Source: an uncultured Lachnospiraceae bacterium (GTDB taxonomy: Bacteria > Bacillota > Clostridia > Lachnospirales > Lachnospiraceae). Taken from it: a stretch of DNA of 64,000 nucleotides. This document shows positions 44,081 through 51,377 of the stretch, piece by piece. The position numbers and the translations under genes are program-made. Each line of letters opens with the position of its first letter. Positions within the stretch are counted from its first letter, which is position 1. The stretch spans positions 4,118 through 68,117 of the forward strand of contig CAKRGM010000010.1 in NCBI GenBank assembly GCA_934330725.1, given 5' to 3'. The notes below the pieces were generated by a model. That model was not told the origin of the DNA. It made no database searches and saw only the letters and a program-made list of their open reading frames with translations.

Positions 44081-44127
44081 GTTAACATATTAACATAATC
44101 ATTGTTGTAATGTCAATTGTTACAACA
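44081..44127 (-). promoter_or_regulatory. Palindromic operator/promoter of the ThyX-like gene
   Basis: The sequence TGTTGTAA-TGTCAATTG-TTACAACA (44103-44127) is a perfect 8-bp inverted repeat. On the minus strand its spacer is exactly the -35 box TTGACA (44116-44111). A second palindrome, GTTAA-CATA-TTAAC (44081-44094), overlaps the -10 area, where TAATAT lies 18 bases after the -35. A repressor bound here would block polymerase. TGTGTTAACATAT also occurs near 44607-44620, ahead of the next gene upstream. Confidence 0.6.
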
Positions 44128-44130
44128 TTA

Positions 44131-44562
44131 CTATATTTCCAGTAAATCCCTGATTTTTCTTTCAATATCGTCAGCCGATATTTTGGCCGTTTCCAGAAGT
44201 TTTTTCCATCGTCTTATACGCATTTTTTCTTTTGCTTTTTCTTTATTCTTTTGCTCGGCTGAATCTTCTTTAAGCCTCTCACTCATTTCAAACTGCTTCT
44301 GTTTCATAAGATTCATAAGCTGTGGATTAATTCTTGGTCTGTTATTTCTTAGAGGTATCCTTCCCATTACAGCATTCTGACCTTTATTATCACGTTTCTT
44401 ATCCTTCTTTGAATTCATCATTCCATTGAATTTTTCCGATGAGCCATCTGCTGTATGTTTTCCTGTACCGCCTTTTCCGCCCGCATTATTTACAGCCTGT
44501 GTATAGGCAGCCTGTTGCGTTACTCCTCTTATTCTGTTAAAAGTTCCATCTGCCATAGCCAT
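44131..44562 (-). CDS. Uncharacterised basic protein
   Basis: I do not recognise this roughly 143-residue protein. It begins MADGTFNRIRGVTQQAAYTQ, has a Gly/Ser/Lys-rich middle (GGKGGTGKHTADGSSEK), then a positively charged, helical C-terminus rich in Lys, Arg and Glu (EQKNKEKAKEKMRIRRWKKL, ending RKIRDLLEI). Overall charge is strongly basic. The style is that of short, unnamed Lachnospiraceae proteins; another, at 49721-50128, has the same organisation but no clear sequence match. The start is uncertain (44556, 44562 or 44568). Confidence 0.5.
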   Translation of the reverse strand: MAMADGTFNRIRGVTQQAAYTQAVNNAGGKGGTGKHTADGSSEKFNGMMNSKKDKKRDNKGQNAVMGRIPLRNNRPRINPQLMNLMKQKQFEMSERLKEDSAEQKNKEKAKEKMRIRRWKKLLETAKISADDIERKIRDLLEI

Positions 44563-44638
44563 CCACATCCTTTATCTTAAAGACCGTTTTACCTCTGTTT
44601 TAAGTATATGTTAACACACATATATATGAATGCTCAAA

Positions 44639-47290
44639 TTAAATATTCTCGTTTTTTATTGTTTCAATAAGATTCATTTTATTTATCTTTGATTTTGAAT
44701 ATATCATAGTTATAAATACAATAAGAAAAACACTGATACATGCAATGGACATCGCGGCCCATGGCAGTTTAAAGCTGACACTCATCGCATCACGTGTAAC
44801 TTTATATATCCATAAAGTCGTAAGGATTGAAACCGGTATGCCAAATAATAAGGATTTACAGCCGTACATAATACATTCATAATACATCATTTTATTGAAC
44901 CCTTTCGGGGTAAGTCCAACGGCTTTTAACATTGCAAACTCTCTTCTTCTTAAAAGAAGATTTGTTGATACTGTATTAAATACATTTGCCATTGCAATTA
45001 AAGACAGCATGGCTATAAATCCATATGAAAATACCTTTATGATAAACATCATACTCTGCTGTGACTCATACTCTGACGCATAATCAACAAAGTTTCCCCC
45101 GCAGTCATAACCGCTTTTTTCAATTATTTTCTTTATATCATCATATGCCTGTTTGTGATTAAATGTATCAACATATATTCTTGCATAACTATTCTTTCCA
45201 TTTTTACCAATATAATTATCATACTGGCTTTGTGAACATATAATAAGAAGTCCATAATAATAGTAATCTGTATTTTCAATACAAAATGGAAGATTATCAA
45301 CTGTCTTTGCTATATTTATGTCTTTGGATACATTGTAATCGGGTATTGAGGCCTTTAAAGATATACTGTCTTTGTTTAAAACATTTCCGACTTCTATCTG
45401 CCCTGTTTTTTCATCCCTGTCACGGTATTTGGCATATGCAAGAAACTTTGGCTCATTTACAGACATATATTCAGCTGTATCAAGCTTATTATCAGTAAGA
45501 TATGCCCTGTATGTCTCATCATCAATTGCAAATATCGGATAATATTCAAATGTCAGGCCTTTTTCTTTTCTGAATTCATTATATCCTTCTGTAATATCTG
45601 TGCCGTCTATTGTAAGATCTGCCCTTTCATTTTGAACTACTGCTGCCCGTTTTACAGTATCAAGATTTCTTATTTTTTCTATAAGCCCGGCATCGGATTT
45701 TAATTTTACATTATCTGAATATACAAGCTGGAAATCATTAATCTTATATGATTCTTCAAGCGCTCCTGTCATGTAACTTACAAGTGAAGTCGCAGAAATG
45801 AAAAGCACAATACTTACGAAAAGAGAAAATACCGTAATTCTGTATTTTTTGCGGCTTCTTTTAAAGTTTTTATCTGCAAGCATACCTTCGAACCCAAAAA
45901 TCCTGTAAACAAGCTTTGAACTTTTTACAACCCGTTTTTTTATCTTTATATCATTATTTTGTTTTAATGCTTCAGAAGCAGAAAGCTTTGATATTCTTAT
46001 CATAGGTATAAATGCCGATATAAGCACTGTAATAATTGCTGCAACTGCCGCTACTATTACCGCCTGCCATGAAACATAAAGCTTAAGACTTCCAATTGAA
46101 ACCATATTTGCAGTCATTTTTTCAATATTGTCCCTGATACATATAAGTGTTATCCCGATTCCTGCAATACCTGTTGCAATACCAATGGGAATTGCAATAA
46201 AACTTACATACAGTGCCTCAAATATTACACTTTTACGCAGCTGCCGTTTTGTTGCACCAATTGATGAAAGCAATCCATACTGTCTGCTTCTTTCACTTAC
46301 AGACATAGCAAATGAATTATATATAAGAAGCACAGAACCTCCCATGACCAGTATTATAACTATTCCCGCCATTCCGTATATAAATGAACTTACTGATGAA
46401 GCCATACCGGCACCATAAAGCCTTAATAAAGCAGTATTTGTTAAAGCTATTCCATCACCTTTATATCCACTTACAACTAATTCAGCTTTTGCCAGTGACT
46501 TTGTTGTAAAATACACATTTATATCTGAGCATGCCATCCCCTGCAGGGCCTGTGGATCATACTTTGTATATGCCGTCAATGCAGGACCATCCCCATCACA
46601 AAAGAAAACTGATCCAGAATCATAAAATCCTACTATCGTATATTCCCTTAATGTCTTATTTACAATATTTTCTTCTTTCTGCAATGTTTTATTATATTTT
46701 TCATAATCCTCAAAATGATTTGCCTGGCTTACTTTGCTTCCATCATTTTTTTGTCTTATTCCCGTATTAAAAGATATCTTTTCTCCCGCCTTATATAACT
46801 GTTCATTGCGTTTTCTCATTCCCTCCGGCAATATGATTTCATTTGCATTTTCTGCAAGTCTGCCACTCACCAGGTGAAGATCCAGATTATCATTAAAATC
46901 TGCATCACAAGCCTGAATATTAATATACGGTATCTGATCATATAAATCATTATCCGTATCTTTGCCCGATTCTTCTTCTGAACGTGCAACCGGATTATTA
47001 TCGTAACCAAGGTCATAAGTACAGAATACCTTATTAACCTCTTTATTGTTTTTTATACTGTCAACATCGTTTTTATCAGCTGCAAGAATTGTCCCATACC
47101 AGTTGCCTGACTCCCATATCTTATAATCGGCCATGCTTTTTTGCAGACTTGCAACAAATGTTGCTATTGCTGTAATAAGTGCTGTTGCCATTATAATTCC
47201 AACGATTGTTACTGCCGTACGCATTTTATTTTTCTTCAGCATTTTATATGAAATGTTGTTAAAAACATTTTTAAACTTTACTTTGTTCAT
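44639..47290 (-). CDS. FtsX/MacB-like ABC transporter permease
   Basis: This is a large 883-residue permease with two FtsX domains. There is an N-terminal membrane helix (~24-46), a long extracellular region (~50-290), three helices around 300-430, a second N-terminal-like helix at ~485-510, another extracellular region, and a final set of three helices (~750-870). It pairs with the ATPase encoded directly upstream, sharing one base between the genes. Such permeases with two-component partners export or sense antimicrobial peptides. The extracellular parts are rich in Asp, Tyr and Lys, as is usual for this group. Confidence 0.88.
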   Translation of the reverse strand: MNKVKFKNVFNNISYKMLKKNKMRTAVTIVGIIMATALITAIATFVASLQKSMADYKIWESGNWYGTILAADKNDVDSIKNNKEVNKVFCTYDLGYDNNPVARSEEESGKDTDNDLYDQIPYINIQACDADFNDNLDLHLVSGRLAENANEIILPEGMRKRNEQLYKAGEKISFNTGIRQKNDGSKVSQANHFEDYEKYNKTLQKEENIVNKTLREYTIVGFYDSGSVFFCDGDGPALTAYTKYDPQALQGMACSDINVYFTTKSLAKAELVVSGYKGDGIALTNTALLRLYGAGMASSVSSFIYGMAGIVIILVMGGSVLLIYNSFAMSVSERSRQYGLLSSIGATKRQLRKSVIFEALYVSFIAIPIGIATGIAGIGITLICIRDNIEKMTANMVSIGSLKLYVSWQAVIVAAVAAIITVLISAFIPMIRISKLSASEALKQNNDIKIKKRVVKSSKLVYRIFGFEGMLADKNFKRSRKKYRITVFSLFVSIVLFISATSLVSYMTGALEESYKINDFQLVYSDNVKLKSDAGLIEKIRNLDTVKRAAVVQNERADLTIDGTDITEGYNEFRKEKGLTFEYYPIFAIDDETYRAYLTDNKLDTAEYMSVNEPKFLAYAKYRDRDEKTGQIEVGNVLNKDSISLKASIPDYNVSKDINIAKTVDNLPFCIENTDYYYYGLLIICSQSQYDNYIGKNGKNSYARIYVDTFNHKQAYDDIKKIIEKSGYDCGGNFVDYASEYESQQSMMFIIKVFSYGFIAMLSLIAMANVFNTVSTNLLLRRREFAMLKAVGLTPKGFNKMMYYECIMYGCKSLLFGIPVSILTTLWIYKVTRDAMSVSFKLPWAAMSIACISVFLIVFITMIYSKSKINKMNLIETIKNENI

Positions 47291-47970
47291 CAGACAGTCA
47301 CCTCGTCTTTCGTAATCATCCCGTCATCAATCTTAATGATTCTGTCTGCCTGAAGTGCAATATTTTCATCATGTGTTATAACTATAAGTGTCTGATTATA
47401 TTTCTTATTTGACAGCTTTAACAATTCCATTATTTCATGACTGTTTTTAGAGTCAAGATTTCCTGTCGGTTCATCTGCGAGCACCACAGCAGGCGAATTA
47501 ATAAGAGCTCTTCCTATCGAAACCCTCTGCTGCTGTCCGCCCGAAAGCTGCCTTGGAAGATGATGCCGCCTGTCCTTTAAGCCCAGAATATCAAGCAGTT
47601 CTTCAAGATGCTCCTCATCAACTTTCCGTCCATCCATGAGGATTGGAAGTGTTATATTTTCCTCAACATCAAGTACCGGAACCAGATTATAAAACTGATA
47701 TATAAGTCCTACCTCACGCCTCCTGAATATCGCCAGCTGTGTATCATTATACTTATAAATGTCCTGTCCGTTCATATAAACATGACCTGATGTTGGCTTA
47801 TCTACTCCTCCAAGCAGATGCAACAGTGTTGATTTTCCAGAGCCTGACGGCCCTATTATTGCAACAAACTGCCCTTTTTCTACTGAAAAGCTTACGTCTT
47901 TTAAAGCTTCAACCTTGTTTTCACTTTTGCCATATACCCGCGATAAATTTTGAACCCTTAATATTTCCAT
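47290..47970 (-). CDS. ABC transporter ATP-binding protein (MacB/LolD type)
   Basis: This 226-residue ATPase has Walker A GPSGSGKST (residues 40-48), Q-loop in VGLIYQFYNLVPVLDVEENI, signature LSGGQQQRVSIGRAL, Walker B VVLADEPTGNLD and switch histidine in VITHDE. It energises the FtsX permease encoded downstream. The gene is preceded by a promoter and palindrome near 48038-48083 and follows a two-component pair, the arrangement of Bce/Vra-type peptide-sensing modules. Confidence 0.95.
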   Translation of the reverse strand: MEILRVQNLSRVYGKSENKVEALKDVSFSVEKGQFVAIIGPSGSGKSTLLHLLGGVDKPTSGHVYMNGQDIYKYNDTQLAIFRRREVGLIYQFYNLVPVLDVEENITLPILMDGRKVDEEHLEELLDILGLKDRRHHLPRQLSGGQQQRVSIGRALINSPAVVLADEPTGNLDSKNSHEIMELLKLSNKKYNQTLIVITHDENIALQADRIIKIDDGMITKDEVTV

Positions 47971-48037
47971 TTTTCACACCAACCTTTCTTTATTCAGTTA
48001 CAAATTTACCAGATGCATATGACACATCAATGACTCT

Positions 48038-48083
48038 ATTATAACAAAAATGTCACTTAAATAACCATGACTATTTAAGTGAC
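48038..48083 (-). promoter_or_regulatory. 12-bp palindrome with promoter upstream of the ABC genes
   Basis: GTCACTTAAATA (48052-48063) and TATTTAAGTGAC (48072-48083) are perfect inverted repeats separated by eight bases. On the minus strand the right arm carries the kinase stop codon and the hairpin is followed by ATTTTTG, so it can work as a terminator after the kinase gene. A TATAAT box (48043-48038) follows, with the expected -35 position inside the palindrome (GGTTAT). It may therefore also be the operator where the response regulator activates the ABC genes. Confidence 0.6.
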
Positions 48084-49070
48084 TTCTCTGTATATTTTTA
48101 TGACAAACTGTGCTCCGCCGCCCTTTAAATTTGAAACGGCTATCGTACCATTTTGTTTTTTTATTATCATCATTGCAAGTGCCAGGCCTATGCCATAGCT
48201 TCCTGCCGATGAATTTTTCCCTTTGTAAAATCTCTCGAATATATGCGGTATATCTTTTTCATCAATACCGGTTCCATTATCCTGTATAACAATCTGCGTA
48301 TATATTGTATTATCAGAAACTTTAACTGTAATGCTTCCGCCTTCTGTACAGTGTTCAATACAGTTTTTCAAAATATTGGAAACAGCCTCACATGACCATA
48401 CAAAATCACCTTTATATGTAATATTATTACAGCTGTCCTCATCAAAACTGAATTCAATATTTTTAAGTTCCATTAAGATTGCAAGTTCACCATAGCATTT
48501 ATTTATAAGCTTAAAGACATTTACATCATCATTTCTTAAAACAGCCGTTCCCGCATCAAATTTTGACATTTTAAGAAGTGTATCAATAAGCCACTCTATA
48601 TGATTCATTGAATCGCTGAGCTTTCCCGCAAGTTCTACACGTTTTTCAAACTTAAGTTCCTCGCTCATAAGAGACGAGATAATTATGTTTATAGACGTAA
48701 GCGGCGTTTTAAGCTGGTGGGAAATATCAGCCAATGCATCCGCAAGAAACTGTTTATCGTCAAGCAGCGCATGTGACTGTTCATTAAGACGTATTGTCAT
48801 TTTATGTATCTCATTATTGAGCAGGCTTAACCGCTCCTCTGAATAATCAGCAAGCTTTAAAACATAATCACCATGAAGAACTTTATCTATATCCGCACAC
48901 ATATTATTTATCTGTCTGCTTATTTTCCTGTCATTATATAAACTAAAGAACGAATATATAATCCCGGCAGACAAAACATATAATGCTACCCTGTAATCAA
49001 AAATCACAAATGCAGCTGCACTAAATATAAAAGTTGCTGATGCGCACACAAATACATTTTTATTTTTCAT
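48075..49070 (-). CDS. Sensor histidine kinase of the short-loop (intramembrane-sensing) type
   Basis: This 331-residue kinase has two closely spaced membrane helices (residues ~7-25 and ~29-47) with hardly any extracellular loop. It has phospho-acceptor H118 in ALADISHQLKTPLTS and an ATPase domain with NILKNCIEH and SYGIGLALAM. Kinases of this shape sense through their partner ABC permease rather than directly. The response regulator gene lies four bases upstream. Confidence 0.92.
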   Translation of the reverse strand: MKNKNVFVCASATFIFSAAAFVIFDYRVALYVLSAGIIYSFFSLYNDRKISRQINNMCADIDKVLHGDYVLKLADYSEERLSLLNNEIHKMTIRLNEQSHALLDDKQFLADALADISHQLKTPLTSINIIISSLMSEELKFEKRVELAGKLSDSMNHIEWLIDTLLKMSKFDAGTAVLRNDDVNVFKLINKCYGELAILMELKNIEFSFDEDSCNNITYKGDFVWSCEAVSNILKNCIEHCTEGGSITVKVSDNTIYTQIVIQDNGTGIDEKDIPHIFERFYKGKNSSAGSYGIGLALAMMIIKKQNGTIAVSNLKGGGAQFVIKIYREVT

Positions 49071-49074
49071 ATTA

Positions 49075-49749
49075 TCAGTCTAACCTGTATCCCATTCCTC
49101 TGACAGTCTTAATAATCTGTGGCGACGACGGATTTTCTTCTACTTTTTCTCTGAGTCTTTTTATATATACCGTAAGCGTATTATCATTTACATATTCACC
49201 TGCGGCATCCCATATTTCCTGCAGCAGGCGGTTTCTTGACAAAACCGTGCCTTTATTATTTAAAAAAATCAGCAGAAGTCTGTATTCAAGTGCAGATAAA
49301 AATATTTCAGAATTATTTTTATAGGCTATTCCCTTTTCCGTATCAATCATTATATTTCCGGCAGACAGCTGTTTTGTAGCTTTTCCTGTTCTTCTTAAGA
49401 CGCTCCTTATCCTTGATACGAGTTCCCTTGGCCTGAATGGCTTATTGATATAATCATCTGCCCCCATATCAAGTCCTGTTACAACACTGTATTCATCCGA
49501 TGAAGCAGTAAGAAAAATAACTGCTGCGTCAGTATTTGCCCTGGCTGCGGCGCATACCGAAAAGCCATTGCCATCCTCTAATGAAATATCCAGAAGAATA
49601 ACATCATATTTATTATTCTCTATCATCTCTACTGCCTTTTTCTGTCCTGATACAGCCTCTGTTTCAAACCCTTCCGAAGTAAGAAACTCTGTCAGATTAT
49701 CAACAATCTGCTTATCATCTTCAACCAATAAAATCCGCGTCTGCAACAT
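49075..49749 (-). CDS. OmpR-family response regulator of the ABC module
   Basis: This 224-residue regulator has a receiver domain (RILLVEDDKQ; phospho-acceptor D54 in VILLDISLEDGNGFSV; GADDYINKPFRPREL) and a winged helix (LTVYIKRLREKVEENPSSPQ). It should act with the kinase downstream on the ABC promoter. Its start overlaps the 3' end of the upstream gene (49721-50128) by 29 bases, so those two are translationally linked. Confidence 0.92.
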   Translation of the reverse strand: MLQTRILLVEDDKQIVDNLTEFLTSEGFETEAVSGQKKAVEMIENNKYDVILLDISLEDGNGFSVCAAARANTDAAVIFLTASSDEYSVVTGLDMGADDYINKPFRPRELVSRIRSVLRRTGKATKQLSAGNIMIDTEKGIAYKNNSEIFLSALEYRLLLIFLNNKGTVLSRNRLLQEIWDAAGEYVNDNTLTVYIKRLREKVEENPSSPQIIKTVRGMGYRLD

Positions 49750-50128
49750 AAGTTTTTCCTGCCTTTTTATACATTGCCTGCTTTTTTCTTATTTCTTCCT
49801 GTTTTTCTTTTTCCTTTTCATTGCCTTCTTTTATTGCATCAATTGCTTTATCAACAGTCTTCATAAGCTTATTCCAGTCTTTAACTGTATATTCTGCGGC
49901 TCCGGTTTTTATTTTAGGCTGCATTTCATTATTCTTGATTTTTTCAGCCATTTCACTTTCCATATCCTTAAAATCCTGAAAAACATCTTTAAATTCTTTC
50001 TGAATATCACCATTAGCTGCAGCACTTCCCGCCTGACCATTTTTACATGTAGTTTTATTTGTCCCTTTCGCATCATTTACCGGACTGTTAGATGAATTTA
50101 ATGTATTAACTCCCATACTTCCCACCAT
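49721..50128 (-). CDS. Uncharacterised helical protein overlapping the response regulator gene
   Basis: I do not recognise this roughly 135-residue protein. The N-terminal 40 residues are Asn/Ser/Thr/Gly-rich and probably unstructured (LNSSNSPVNDAKGTNKTT). The rest is helical and charged (EFKDVFQDFKDMESEMAEKI, EYTVKDWNKLMKTVDKAID, then a Lys/Glu-rich helix). Two upstream ATGs are possible (50140, 50128); the second has GGAGGAG four bases before it. It is the first gene of the two-component/ABC group and overlaps the regulator gene by 29 bases. Confidence 0.55.
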   Translation of the reverse strand: MVGSMGVNTLNSSNSPVNDAKGTNKTTCKNGQAGSAAANGDIQKEFKDVFQDFKDMESEMAEKIKNNEMQPKIKTGAAEYTVKDWNKLMKTVDKAIDAIKEGNEKEKEKQEEIRKKQAMYKKAGKTYVADADFIG

Positions 50129-50172
50129 TTTCTCCTCCATTTTCTGTTCATGACAAAATCTTTAAGTTCATT

Positions 50173-51351
50173 TTATCTTTCAGTAAATGTATCGAACCAT
50201 TCTTTAATATTCTTTACTGCATGTCCAATTGTTTCTTCATCCATTACAAGTGCAAATCTTACATGTCCTTCACCATGCTTTCCAAATGCACTTCCCGGTG
50301 TACATAAAACTCCTGCATTTTCAAGCATTGCCATGCAAAACTCATTTGAATTATCAAAGCCATCAGGCAATGGTGCCCAGACAAACATTGTTCCTTCAGA
50401 ATATGGAACCTTCCAGCCTATATCATTCAAACCTCCGCATAATGCATTACGTCTCTTCTCGTAATCCCTGCACTGCTGTTCAACGCCATCCTGTGGGCCG
50501 TTAAGTGCTGCTACGGCTGCCTTCTGTACAATAAAGCTCGTTCCATAATCGAACTGTGAACGTATTGTTTTAAACTTGCTTATTATCTGCTCATTTCCCA
50601 GCGCAAATGAAATTCTAAGTCCTGTAAGATTATATGTTTTTGAAAGCGAATTAAATTCTATCCCGACTTCTTTAGCACCCGGAACCGATAAAAATGAAAA
50701 TCCCTTTCTGCCATCATACTCTATCTCCGAATATGCATTGTCATGTACAATTATAATATTGTATTTATTCGCGTATTCAACAAGACTGTCATAAAAACTT
50801 TTATCTACACATGTACATGTAGGGTTAAGTGGATACGACACTATCATCATCTTTGCTTTTCTGGCTGTTTCTTCCGGAATTCTGTCAAGTGCAGGCGCAT
50901 AGTGATTATTTTCATCAAGCTCATAATATTCAATGGCTGCATCATTAAGATATGGTCCCATTGAAAAAATCGGATATCCGGGATCAGGTACTAAAACAGT
51001 ATCTCCGGGATTGCATATTGCAAGTGCAATATGTGCAATCCCTTCCTGAGTACCTGCAACTGATGTCATTTCACCATAGTTAAGTTCAACACCATATCTT
51101 CTTTTATACCATGCAATTACTGCGTCCTTTAATTCATCTGTATCACCAAGAGAATATTTATAATTTTCAGTATCAACAGCTGCCTCTACAACTGCATCAA
51201 GGACATGATCAGCCGGCTTAAAATCAGGTGTTCCAACTGAAAAATTGTAAACCCGCTTTCCATTTTTGACCATCTGAAGCCGTTTTTCTTCAAGAATAGT
51301 AAATATATTTGGCTTAAAACTCTCTGCTTTATCTGAAAAATTAAATTTCAT
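50173..51351 (-). CDS. Class I/II PLP-dependent aminotransferase
   Basis: This 392-residue aminotransferase has fold-type I landmarks: VYNFSVGTPDFKP at the N-terminus, SVAGTQEGIAHIALAICNPG, VSYPLNPTCT, HDNAYSEIEYDG and the Schiff-base lysine K238 in FNSLSKTYNLTG, with the phosphate-binding arginine in GLRISFALG. It resembles the alanine/aspartate-type and LL-diaminopimelate aminotransferase-like group. The substrate cannot be fixed from sequence alone. Confidence 0.88.
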   Translation of the reverse strand: MKFNFSDKAESFKPNIFTILEEKRLQMVKNGKRVYNFSVGTPDFKPADHVLDAVVEAAVDTENYKYSLGDTDELKDAVIAWYKRRYGVELNYGEMTSVAGTQEGIAHIALAICNPGDTVLVPDPGYPIFSMGPYLNDAAIEYYELDENNHYAPALDRIPEETARKAKMMIVSYPLNPTCTCVDKSFYDSLVEYANKYNIIIVHDNAYSEIEYDGRKGFSFLSVPGAKEVGIEFNSLSKTYNLTGLRISFALGNEQIISKFKTIRSQFDYGTSFIVQKAAVAALNGPQDGVEQQCRDYEKRRNALCGGLNDIGWKVPYSEGTMFVWAPLPDGFDNSNEFCMAMLENAGVLCTPGSAFGKHGEGHVRFALVMDEETIGHAVKNIKEWFDTFTER

Positions 51352-51377
51352 CCTTAGCCTCCAATTTATTCTGCAAT

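Noticed and set aside
49568..50095. 175-codon plus-strand frame rich in Phe and Cys
   Set aside because: It is the antisense of a charged, Lys/Glu-rich coding region; the hydrophobic look results from complementing AAA/GAA codons.
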